Source of the DNA: PALSA-1353 sp036267155
GTDB taxonomy: Bacteria; Planctomycetota; Phycisphaerae; Tepidisphaerales; Tepidisphaeraceae
Assembly: GCA_036267155.1 (NCBI GenBank)
Contig: DATAWP010000054.1
Coordinates: 1-64,000 of the forward strand
DNA: 64,000 nt
Reading direction: 5' to 3'
Below are positions 55,280-63,800 of the stretch, in pieces. Every line of letters starts with the position of its first letter. The first letter of the stretch is position 1. The notes beneath the pieces are model-generated. The model saw nothing but the letters and a program-made list of their open reading frames with translations. It was not told the DNA's origin and ran no database searches. The position numbers were made by a program, and so were the translations under genes.

Positions 55280-55314
55280 AAATGACAAATGACAAATGAC
55301 CAATGACAAATGAC
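55280..55314. repeat. Tandem repeat of the heptamer AAATGAC
   Basis: Five 7-base units (55280-55314), four AAATGAC and one CAATGAC, fill most of the 61-base gap between two divergent genes. It therefore covers the promoters and ribosome site of both. A change in unit number could alter spacing or expression. Confidence 0.85.
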
Positions 55315-55324
55315 AATATCGCTC

Positions 55325-55879
55325 ATGGGCGAATTTGTCTCGCGGGCCGGAATCAAGCTCGATCATGCCCTTGCGGCCTTCGGCGTGGACGTGGCAGGGA
55401 AGATTTGCGCCGATCTGGGGTGCAGCACCGGGGGATTCACGGATTGTCTGCTTCAGCGCGGGGCGGCGAAAATTTATGCGGTCGATACCGGCTACGGCGT
55501 GCTGGATTGGAAGCTGCGGAAAGATGCGCGAGTGGTGGTCATGGAACGGACCAACGCGATGCACGTGAAGATTCCGGAAGTGGTGAGTATTGTCACCATT
55601 GACGTGGGGTGGACGCGCCAGCGAAATATTTTGCCGAATGCTGGCGGGATGCTGGCGAAGGGCGGCACGGTGGTCACGTTGATTAAGCCGCATTATGAGG
55701 CCGATCCGGTGCTGTTGCGCAACGGGGTTTTGCCGGAGGAATCGTTGGAGTCGGTGATCAAGAACGTGAAACGGGAAATTGAATCGAGTGGATGGTTGTG
55801 GAAACTCAGCGTTCTTTCGCCGATCAAGGGAATGGGGGGAAATCTGGAGATGCTCGTCAAGCTGGCGGCGGCGGGCTAG
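55325..55879 (+). CDS. TlyA-like SAM methyltransferase (RNA 2'-O-methyltransferase type) without S4 domain
   Basis: A 184-residue protein with the FtsJ-type methyltransferase fold of the TlyA family: GEFVSRAGIKLDHALAAFGV, the SAM motif ICADLGCSTGGFTDCLLQRG, IYAVDTGYGVLDWKLRKDAR and TLIKPHYEADP (the K in the catalytic K-D-K-E set). TlyA normally begins with a 60-residue S4 RNA-binding domain, which is absent here; nothing before the methyltransferase part supports it. The start at 55325 is chosen, but 55310 lies in the repeat and is also possible. It likely modifies rRNA, as in Mycobacterium TlyA. Confidence 0.85.
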   Translation: MGEFVSRAGIKLDHALAAFGVDVAGKICADLGCSTGGFTDCLLQRGAAKIYAVDTGYGVLDWKLRKDARVVVMERTNAMHVKIPEVVSIVTIDVGWTRQRNILPNAGGMLAKGGTVVTLIKPHYEADPVLLRNGVLPEESLESVIKNVKREIESSGWLWKLSVLSPIKGMGGNLEMLVKLAAAG

Positions 55880-55888
55880 AATGTTCTC

Positions 55889-56746
55889 ATGTCCATAAGG
55901 GGATCATTGCTGGCGGTGGGATTTTTCTGTTGCGTTTTGACGGCGCAGGCGTGGGCCCAGCCGCCTCAGCATGTGCGGGCGGAAGTTCTGGCGGATGTGT
56001 CGAGCGTTCAAGCGGGCAAGCCGTTTTGGCTGGGAGTTCGGCTAAGCGTCGATCCGGGGTGGCACGTTTATTGGAAAAACCCGGGCGATGCGGGATTGCC
56101 GACGCAGGTAAAGTTTACCGTTCCCGATGGATTTACCGTCGGCCCGCTGCAATATCCGACGCCCCAGCGCATCGATCAGGCGGGGAATATCCTGGCGCTG
56201 GCGTATGAGGATTCGGTGCTGCTGCTGGCGAAAGTGACCCCCCCTGACCATTTGCCGGCGGATTTTCATGGTGAATTTCAGGCGGCGATTTCCTGGCTGG
56301 TCTGCTCGCAGGTCTGTCTGCCTGGGAAGGCTACGGAAAGCTTGACCCTGGGCGCATCGGAATCGGCCCAGCCGGCGAATCGGGAATTATTCGATCAATG
56401 GATCAGTCAGCTTCCGGTGGATGCGAATGAATCCGCCGACGTGGCGGACGTTCATTCAAACGCCGATAACAAGGGCGACTGCTCGATAGAAATCGCCTGG
56501 CGGAGCGGGACGCCGGATTCGGTTGAATTTCTTCCGGGCACTTTGGACGATTACACCATCGGGAACACGGTGGTAAAGTCGAGCCATCATACGACGGTGA
56601 TTAGCTTTACGGTGCAGCCCCTGGCCGGGATGTCCCCCCCGCCGACGACGTTGGAGGCCGTGGTGGGATATGCGAGCAAGGACGGAAAACGCCGGGGCGC
56701 GAAAATTTCGGTTGCCTTGCCGTCATGGAGCGCCAACAATCGTTGA
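55889..56746 (+). CDS. DsbD N-terminal-domain-like exported protein
   Basis: A 285-residue secreted protein starting 9 bases after the methyltransferase gene. After the signal peptide (SLLAVGFFCCVLTAQAWA) comes the domain with WHVYWKNPGDAGLPTQ and the redox-like motif WLVCSQVCLPGKA, as in the N-terminal (alpha) domain of DsbD/ScsB-type thiol:disulfide proteins. The membrane and thioredoxin domains of DsbD are absent. It may pass electrons in the periplasm, or have a copper or cytochrome role, with the redoxin next door. Confidence 0.78.
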   Translation: MSIRGSLLAVGFFCCVLTAQAWAQPPQHVRAEVLADVSSVQAGKPFWLGVRLSVDPGWHVYWKNPGDAGLPTQVKFTVPDGFTVGPLQYPTPQRIDQAGNILALAYEDSVLLLAKVTPPDHLPADFHGEFQAAISWLVCSQVCLPGKATESLTLGASESAQPANRELFDQWISQLPVDANESADVADVHSNADNKGDCSIEIAWRSGTPDSVEFLPGTLDDYTIGNTVVKSSHHTTVISFTVQPLAGMSPPPTTLEAVVGYASKDGKRRGAKISVALPSWSANNR

Positions 56747-56797
56747 GTTCCTGAAGCCAATTGGGTTTTGAAACATTTTTCGAGAAGGAGTAAGGCC

Positions 56798-57409
56798 ATG
56801 CGGAAAATCTATGCGTTGGCGTCGCTTTTGGCGCTGGTTTCGATCGCGCTCGCAGCGCGAAGCTTTGCCGAGGATCAGAAAGAACTAGGCGTGAGCATCG
56901 GGGCCAAGGCGCCGGACTTCACGCTTCAGGACCAGAACGGCAAGCCGGTGAGTCTGCACGATTTCGCCGGCAAGATCGTCGTGCTGGAATGGACCAATCC
57001 CCAGTGCCCGTTCGTTCAGCGGCATTACCACCAGAAGACGATGCAGACCCTGGCGAGCCAATTCGAGAGCAAGAACGTCAGTTGGCTGGCGATTAATTCC
57101 ACCAGCTCGGCGACGAACGACTCCAACAAGCAGTGGGCCGAGGCGCAGAGCATTTCCTATCCGATCCTGAACGATTCCAATGGAACGGTAGGCAAAGAGT
57201 ATCACGCGACGAACACGCCGGACATGTACGTCATCGGAACCGATGGAACTCTGCTGTATCAGGGCGCGATCGACAACGACAAGGCCGGCGACATGACCAC
57301 GGGCAAGGTGAATTACGTTCACCAGGCGCTGGAGGAGATTTTGTCCGGCAAGGCCGTCAGCACTCCGCAGACCAAGCCGTACGGATGCGGCGTGAAATAC
57401 AAGGACTGA
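56798..57409 (+). CDS. Exported redoxin (AhpC/TSA-like, thioredoxin fold)
   Basis: A 203-residue secreted protein; the ATG at 56798 follows GGAGTAAGG. Signal peptide: RKIYALASLLALVSIALA. Domain marks are IGAKAPDFTLQDQNGKPVSL, IVVLEWTNPQCPFVQRHYHQ with one Cys at the peroxidatic-like position, NTPDMYVIGTDGTLLYQGAI and YVHQALEEILSGK. It lacks the CXXC pair of thioredoxins. A second Cys is in the tail KPYGCGVKYKD. It may reduce peroxide or act in cytochrome or copper maturation. It is next to the DsbD-N protein. Confidence 0.85.
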   Translation: MRKIYALASLLALVSIALAARSFAEDQKELGVSIGAKAPDFTLQDQNGKPVSLHDFAGKIVVLEWTNPQCPFVQRHYHQKTMQTLASQFESKNVSWLAINSTSSATNDSNKQWAEAQSISYPILNDSNGTVGKEYHATNTPDMYVIGTDGTLLYQGAIDNDKAGDMTTGKVNYVHQALEEILSGKAVSTPQTKPYGCGVKYKD

Positions 57410-57428
57410 CGGATTTTCCCGCTGACTT

Positions 57429-58286
57429 CTAGCGGCCCATGAGAAGCAGAGAAATGGTCAGGGCCTGCAGGAAAAGTGCGACCAGCATCGGCATGAGCGG
57501 GTCGCCCAGCGGCTTGTAAAAATAACACCCGATCGCCAGGGCGATGGCGAGAATCTGAGTAACCCCCGCGAGCATTTTCCCCAGGGAAAAGTCCGCGGGG
57601 TGCTCGTTTTGGCGGCGAACCTGATCGAGAATCTGCTGGGCGAGATGTTCCAGACGGGCCAGTTCCAGTGCGTGAGCGGGACCGGGCCCGGGGATTGAGG
57701 GGGGATCTTCGTCCTGAGCGGCCTGGATGATGTCCATCGCTTCGGCGAGGTTGAGGACGGTTTCGTCCGGATCGAATCGACTGGGCTGAAGCGTTGCCAT
57801 CGAGGGGGAGAGGGATGGATCGCTCACGAGAATGGTCCGACAACCCGCGGCGTGGCCGGCTTCGATGTCGCGCGGGGCATCGCCGACGATCCATGAAGCG
57901 GCCAGGTCCAGGTTCAGTGCCTCGGCGGCGCGGAGGATCATGCCGGGGTTTGGCTTTCGCAGCTCGCTATCTTTTTTATATTTTTCGACCGTGGCTTCGG
58001 GGTGAAACGGACAGAATTCGTGGCGATCGATCTTTGCGTGGGGATTTTGCTGGAGAAGAAGCTGATCCATTTTTTGATTGACGGCGACGACGGCGTCTTC
58101 GGTGAACATGCCGCGCGCGACGCCGGATTGGTTGCTGAAGGTGACGACGGCAAAACCGAGGTCGCGGGCGCGGGCGACGGCGTCGGCGACGCCGGGGATC
58201 AACCGGACGGCGGCCGGATCGCCCAGGTAGCCGTCGCTGGCGATGAGGGTGTTGTCGCGGTCGAAGAAGATGGCCGGCTTTTTCAC
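57429..58286 (-). CDS. GmhB-like HAD phosphatase with C-terminal membrane hairpin
   Basis: A 285-residue protein from a GTG. Residues 1-165 form a GmhB-type HAD phosphatase (heptose bisphosphate 7-phosphatase family): nucleophile in FFDRDNTLIASDGYLGD, VVTFSNQSGVARGMF, RKPNPGMILRAAEALNL and SWIVGDAPRDIEAGHAAGCR. The zinc loop is partly lost: CPFH is kept, but the usual CDC before RKP is SEL. After a 60-residue charged linker, the last 60 residues are two helices (MLAGVTQILAIALAIGCYFY and LMPMLVALFLQALTISLLLM). The fusion is unusual. A different sugar or nucleotide-sugar phosphate substrate is possible. Confidence 0.85.
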   Translation of the reverse strand: MKKPAIFFDRDNTLIASDGYLGDPAAVRLIPGVADAVARARDLGFAVVTFSNQSGVARGMFTEDAVVAVNQKMDQLLLQQNPHAKIDRHEFCPFHPEATVEKYKKDSELRKPNPGMILRAAEALNLDLAASWIVGDAPRDIEAGHAAGCRTILVSDPSLSPSMATLQPSRFDPDETVLNLAEAMDIIQAAQDEDPPSIPGPGPAHALELARLEHLAQQILDQVRRQNEHPADFSLGKMLAGVTQILAIALAIGCYFYKPLGDPLMPMLVALFLQALTISLLLMGR

Positions 58287-58322
58287 CGCGGGGATTATCC
58301 CGGCTATCGGGGCAGGTGCAAC

Positions 58323-59126
58323 TTAGTTGGCCGGTAGCAGGACCGCGTCGGTGGAATTGACCGGCGACGCCTGCACTTGGTTGGACTGATTGGTGAAGAT
58401 GTTGTCCTGGCCGATGCCGCAGAGGCAGGTATGTTGAAATTCGACGTGGCCGTCGGCGTAGAGAACGTTTTGTCCGTCCTGCTCGTGGTTGAGACTATTG
58501 GCGTGTTCGATGGTCCGGGCGATTGCGCCGGGCGCCGCGGCGGTGACGTCGGCACGGGGCGGCTTGACGCCGGGATTTAAATCCGAGGCGATCGGAAAAT
58601 CGCCGCGAAGATGGCTGGTCAGACGGTAGCCGGCGTTGGCGACCAAAGCCGACGGATAGGGATTGGCGAAACTGTAGGCGAGGTTCTTCGTCCAATCGGT
58701 GAAATTACTGTGCATTTGCGGATTAGCGGAATCGACGACGTAGGAGGTGGCGTCATTGTATGGGCAGATAAAGATTTCCGTGGGGAGATGCTCGCAGCGG
58801 AGCAGAAGATAAGGCGCGGCGGTGAGATCGTTGGCTGAAACGCCGCCGGGCTGGAAAGGGTCCTTGGCGGAGAATCCGGTGCCCTCGGTCAGCGGTTGGG
58901 TTGGATCGTATAACGTGCGCGGATAGTCGCCTTGGTTCTCATTGGCGTACATGGAAATCGCCAGGCCGATCTGGCGGAGGTTGGAAGCGCATTTGTCGAT
59001 GTATCCCTGGTGGCGGACGTGCTCGGCCGCGGGCAGAAGAATGGCGAGCAGAAGGCTGATGATGGCGAGCACGACGAGTAGTTCGAGGAGAGTAAATGCG
59101 CGAGCGGGGTGACGACGATAATTCAC
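58323..59126 (-). CDS. Pseudopilin-like prepilin cleavage/methylation protein
   Basis: A 267-residue protein from the GTG at 59126. Leader and helix: HPARAFTLLELLVVLAIISL then LLAILLPAAEHVRHQGYIDK. The C-terminal part ends with the H-X9-DG motif GQNVLYADGHVEFQHTCLCG. The Cys residues in TCLCG and ICPYN may form disulfides. It is the third such protein in the window. It lies 36 bases from the HAD gene and reads the same way. Confidence 0.87.
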   Translation of the reverse strand: MNYRRHPARAFTLLELLVVLAIISLLLAILLPAAEHVRHQGYIDKCASNLRQIGLAISMYANENQGDYPRTLYDPTQPLTEGTGFSAKDPFQPGGVSANDLTAAPYLLLRCEHLPTEIFICPYNDATSYVVDSANPQMHSNFTDWTKNLAYSFANPYPSALVANAGYRLTSHLRGDFPIASDLNPGVKPPRADVTAAAPGAIARTIEHANSLNHEQDGQNVLYADGHVEFQHTCLCGIGQDNIFTNQSNQVQASPVNSTDAVLLPAN

Positions 59127-59232
59127 GCGAATATCTTGCGATGGGATCGTGAATCAGGAATGAAAAAAAAGGGTTTGAATGGTTCATTTTCCCGCGGCTG
59201 AGTCGGTTCGCTTATTTGGGTGCGAAGTCCAT

Positions 59233-59260
59233 CGAAGGCGGCAGGCTTGCCATCCTGAAG
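59233..59260. repeat. Degenerate REP-like element (copy 4)
   Basis: CGAAGGCGGCAGGCTTGCCA (59233-59252) followed by TCCTGAAG matches the pattern of the hairpins at 19545 and 54229 at about three quarters of positions. The stem is weaker. It lies in the 181-base gap between the pseudopilin and ICMT-like genes. Confidence 0.4.
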
Positions 59261-59307
59261 ATGCAGGAACCGGAAATGCCGCAACGACATGCCGTGGTCT
59301 TGACGGG

Positions 59308-59952
59308 CTAAAGCGCACTTCTCGGGCGTGTGGAGGCGCTTTGAAATCGGCGGCGAGGGCAGAAGCGTCCCACCGTTGCGCAATAATCCAGATAGGGTTG
59401 GCCGTGGACGCGGGCGAGGTGCTGCTCTTCGCGGTGGGCTTCGAGTTGCAGGAGAATGAGATGCACGATGGCCACGATGAACATCAGCGGGACGGGATCG
59501 GCGACGAGGGTTGACAGCATCAGGAGCGAGGACAGGGCGTAAATCGGGTGGCGGATGTAGGCGTAGGGGCCGGTCACGATCAGCGAGGTTTTCTCGGCGG
59601 GGTTGATCCCCATTCGCCAGGATTTGCCCATCTGCTTCCAGCATATCCAGGTGAGAATGAGGGAGGTCAACGCGACTGCGAAGGCGATCCAGCTAACGAG
59701 CGGCAGGTTGAAGATCGGTTGCAAAAGTCGGGAACGCGTTTGGAGGAACGGGCCGAGCAGGGGGAGGAAAATCCATAGGAAAACAACCGGGAACCACAAG
59801 GTGCGAGTTATTATTCCGGGAATTCCGGGGGGAATGACGTTGGCCGAACGGTCTGCCTGACGACGGATTTTGCGGGTGAGGCGCACGACGCGAGCCCAAT
59901 ACGCGGCGACGACCAGGCCAACCAGGACGGCGGGGAGATTCGCGGGGATCAT
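59308..59952 (-). CDS. Isoprenylcysteine carboxyl methyltransferase-like membrane protein
   Basis: A 214-residue membrane protein with about five helices from the ATG at 59952. The methyltransferase motif is VTGPYAYIRHPIYALSSLLM, typical of the ICMT/PEMT family, followed by EAHREEQHLARVHGQPYLDY. Members methylate small or lipid-linked substrates; the bacterial role is mostly unknown. The start overlaps the stop of the biotin ligase gene (ATGA), so translation is coupled. Confidence 0.87.
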   Translation of the reverse strand: MIPANLPAVLVGLVVAAYWARVVRLTRKIRRQADRSANVIPPGIPGIITRTLWFPVVFLWIFLPLLGPFLQTRSRLLQPIFNLPLVSWIAFAVALTSLILTWICWKQMGKSWRMGINPAEKTSLIVTGPYAYIRHPIYALSSLLMLSTLVADPVPLMFIVAIVHLILLQLEAHREEQHLARVHGQPYLDYCATVGRFCPRRRFQSASTRPRSAL

Positions 59953-60746
59953 GCGCCGGCTCCGGATGTGGGTGATGCAATCGCGACCGTTCCCGCGACG
60001 ATGGTGTGCAGCTTGGCGCGATGGCGGACCATCAGGCGGCCGAAATGGTCCACGCCTTCGCATCTTCCGGTGATTGCGGGTTCGCCGGGGGCGCCGGTGA
60101 TGATCACCGATTTGCCGGCGAGAGCGTCGTGACGCGAATACTCACGCACGAAAGTCGAGAATGGGGCCTCCATCCTGCGGCGCATGTCGTGGTGCAACCG
60201 GGCGGCCAGGGCGATCAGAACGTCGTTCATGTCGAACGATTTGCCGGCAATGCAGAGCAGGGAAGTCATTTGGCGTTGCAGGGAACGGGGAGACTCGTCG
60301 GGATCGATGTTGACGTTCAGGCCGACGCCGATGAGATCGACATTGTTGACGCGTTCGCAGAGCAGGCCGGCGAGTTTCTGGTTGTCGTGCAGGATATCGT
60401 TGGGCCATTTCAGAAGGATGTGCGATTTGCCGGTGAATTGTGCGGCGATCTCGCGGACGGCCAAGCCGGCGATCAGGGGCAATTCCTGGGGTGGGATGCG
60501 GTCGCGGGTGGGGAGGGCGAAGGTGACGGTCAGGACGCCGGGGTTAGACCACCAGGTGTTGGCGCCGCGGCCGCGGCCAGCGATTTGGTGTGCGGTAAGG
60601 ACGGCAGCGGGAGCGAAAAGGCGGTTGGTGCGGCGAAGGACGGCGGCGTGGTCGTTGGTGCTGCGGAGGCGCGGGAACCAGTGGAGGCGGAAGGGTTTCA
60701 GATTCGCTCTGAGGCGGGTGAGGTTGAAGGGTGAGGGCTTGGTCAT
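59949..60746 (-). CDS. birA: Biotin--[acetyl-CoA/pyruvate carboxylase] ligase
   Basis: A 265-residue class I biotin protein ligase (no HTH domain). It has STNDHAAVLRR, the biotinoyl-AMP loop GRGRGANTWWSNPGV, LLKWPNDILHDNQKLAGLLC with the catalytic Lys, IGVGLNVNID, and the C-terminal SH3-like part (GRCEGVDHFGRLMVRHRAKL). It attaches biotin to carboxylases. It is next to pyruvate carboxylase, its obvious substrate, and in the same direction, 60 bases downstream. Confidence 0.94.
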   Translation of the reverse strand: MTKPSPFNLTRLRANLKPFRLHWFPRLRSTNDHAAVLRRTNRLFAPAAVLTAHQIAGRGRGANTWWSNPGVLTVTFALPTRDRIPPQELPLIAGLAVREIAAQFTGKSHILLKWPNDILHDNQKLAGLLCERVNNVDLIGVGLNVNIDPDESPRSLQRQMTSLLCIAGKSFDMNDVLIALAARLHHDMRRRMEAPFSTFVREYSRHDALAGKSVIITGAPGEPAITGRCEGVDHFGRLMVRHRAKLHTIVAGTVAIASPTSGAGA

Positions 60747-60773
60747 TCGAGATATTTGGGCGATTCCGAGACA

Positions 60774-60806
60774 CGGCGGCTGAATCCGCCGCGCCGCGCT
60801 AAAACC
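60774..60806. repeat. GC-rich hairpin with GCTAAA tail before the biotin ligase gene
   Basis: CGGCGG (60774-60779) pairs with CCGCCG (60786-60791), followed by CGCCGCGCTAAAACC. It sits between pyruvate carboxylase and birA. The tail resembles those at 21901 and 37332. It could be a weak terminator or a dispersed repeat. Confidence 0.4.
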
Positions 60807-63800
60807 TTAGCCTTCGAGTACGACCAGTAGGTCTCCGGCTGCAATGATCGAGCCTTGTTTGACCAGCACTTCGCCGACCGAGGCGTCGCGCGGGCTGTAG
60901 ACGGCGGTCTCCATCTTCATTGCTTCGATCGACAGCAGGCGGTCGCCGGATTTTACGGCGTGGCCTTTGGCGACGGCGACGCTGGAGACTTTTCCGGGCA
61001 TCGGGGCGGAGACGTGATTGGGATTGTCGGGGTCGGCCTTGGGATGACGGGGCATCGTGGCCTCGCGCGAACGGTCGGTGACCATCACCTCGCGCGGGTG
61101 GCCATTGAGTTCGAAGAAGACGGTGCGGGTGCCGTCGCTGCGCGCTTCGCCGGTGGTGAGATATTTGACGATCAGCGTTTTGCCCGGCTCGATCTCGACG
61201 GAGATTTCCTCGCCGCTTTGCAGGCCATAGAAGAAGGCGGGGGTTGGCAGGACGGCGGTGTTGTCGTAGAGGCGGACGTGCTTTTGGAAATCGGTGAAGA
61301 CCTGAGGATAGAGAAGGTACGAGAGCAGGTCCACGTCGCGCACCTCGCCGGCGACTTTGCCTTCGAGTTCCTTTCGCGTCTTGTCGAAGTCGGCGCGGGG
61401 GAGCTTGGCGCCGGGGCGGCCCTTGATCGGCTTAGCGCCGGAGGTGTCGAGAATGATCTTTTGCAGCACCTTGGGCCAGCCGCCTTCGGGAAAACCGATC
61501 GCACCCTGCATCATCTCCACCACGCTTTTGGGGAAATGGAGTTTCTTGTTGGGATTCAGGACATCCAGGGCGGACAGGCCATTGGTCACCATGAACAGGG
61601 CCATATCGCCGACGACTTTGCTGGAGGGGGTGACTTTCACGATGTCGCCGAAGAGTTCGTTGACCTGGGCGTAGGTGTCGGCGATCTGGTTCCAGCGGTC
61701 TTCGAGGCCGAGACTCTTGGCCTGCTGGCGGAGATTGGTGTACTGGCCGCCGGGCATCTCGTGGTGATAGACATGGGCTGTGCCGGCCTTGAGATTTTCT
61801 TCGAAGGGGTAGTATTGCTCGCGGGCGACTTCCCAATAATCGGCGAGGCTGTTGAGGGAATCCAGATTCAGACCGCTGTCGCGCGGCGTGTTGCGCAATG
61901 CCGCGACGAGAGAATTGAGATTCGGCTGGCTGGTCAGGCCGCTCATGCTGGCGAGGGCGGCATCGGCGATGTCCACGTTGGCGTCGCTGGCGCGCAGAAT
62001 GCTTCCCGAATTGATGCCGCTGGTGTCGTGGGTGTGGAAATGGATGGGAACTTCCACCTCCTCGCGCAGGGCTTTTACCAGGGCATACGCGGCGTATGGC
62101 TTGCACAAGCCGGCCATGTCCTTGATGCCGAGGATGTGCGTGCCCATGCGTACGAGTTCCTTGGCCATTTTCACGTAATATTTCAAGCCGTATTTGGAAC
62201 GCCTGAGGTCGAGAATGTCGCCGGTGTAACAGATGGACGCTTCGCAGAGGGCGCTGGTTTTTTCGCGTACGGCGTCCATGGCGACCTTCATGTTTTCCGT
62301 CCAATTGAGCGAATCGAAAATGCGGAAGACATCGATTCCATGCTCGGCGGAGCGAACGACGAACTCGCTGACGACGTTGTCGGGATAGTTGCTGTAACCG
62401 ACGGCGTTGCTGGCGCGGAGCAGCATCTGGAAGAGGATGTTGGGGACGCGGGTTCGGAGCTGGTCGAGCCGGTCCCACGGGTCTTCCTGGAGGAATCGCA
62501 TGGAGGTGTCGAAGGTGGCTCCGCCCCACATTTCCAGGGAGAAAAGCTGCGGGGCCAGATGGGCCACGGCTCCGGCGACCGCGAGCAGATCGTGCGTCCG
62601 CACGCGGGTGGCCAGGAGCGACTGATGCGCATCGCGGAACGTGGTGTCGGTGAAGAGCAGGCGTTTTTGGCGGCGGACCCACTTCGCAAAACCCTCGGCG
62701 CCAAGCTCCTGAAGCTTCTGTCTGGTTCCATCGGGCGGAGCGGCGCTGCGGAGATATTCGGGGACGGGCGGATCGGCGAAGTCGCGTTTGGGATCCACTT
62801 TGCCCCTCACGTCGGAGCGGCCGTTGACGATCACGTCGCCCAGATAGCTGAGGATTTTGGTAGCCCGGTCGCGCTTGGCGCGGAAGCGGAAAAGTTCGGG
62901 CGAGTCGTCGATGAAGGTGGTGGTGGCCTCGCCCTTGATGAAGGTGGGGTGCTGGATGAGATTTTCGAGAAAGGGGATGTTGGTCTTCACACCGCGGACG
63001 CGGAATTCGCTGAGGGAGCGGGCCATGCGATGAATCGCCTCGTCGAACGTCAGGCCCGAAGCGATGAGCTTCACGAGCAGCGAATCGAAATAGGGCGTGA
63101 TGACGGCCCCGCTGAAGGCGGTGCCGCCGTCGAGGCGAATGCCGAATCCGGCGGCGGAGCGGTAGGTGGTCAATCGGCCATAGTCGGGAATGAAGTGGTT
63201 CTGCGGGTCTTCGGTGGTGATGCGGCACTGAATGGCATAGCCGCGCGGTTCGATTTTGTCCTGGGCGGGGATATTCACCGGCGGCTCGTGCAGCTTGTGG
63301 CCCTGGGCGATGAGGATCTGGCTCTTGACGATATCGAAGCCGGTGACAACTTCGGTGACGGTGTGCTCGACCTGAATTCGGGGATTGACCTCGATGAAAT
63401 AAAATTCCTCGCGGTCGAGGTCGAGGAGGAATTCGACGGTCCCGGCGTTGCGGTAATCGACGGCCGCGCAGAGGCGCACCGCGGATTCGCAGATTCGCTG
63501 GCGGAGATTTCGGGGCAGATTAATGCTTGGGGCGATTTCGACGACCTTCTGATGGCGGCGCTGGACGGAACAGTCGCGTTCCCAAAGGTGGACGATATTC
63601 CCGTGCTGGTCGCCAAGGATTTGCACCTCGATGTGCTTGGCGCGGCGGATGTAGCGTTCGATGAAAACATCGGCGCGGCCGAAGGCGCTGCCGGCTTCGC
63701 GCTGGGCTTCTTCGAGGCGCGGGATGAGTTCATCGGATTTGTTGACGATGCGCATGCCCCGGCCCCCACCGCCGAAGCTGGCCTTGATGATGAGGGGAAA

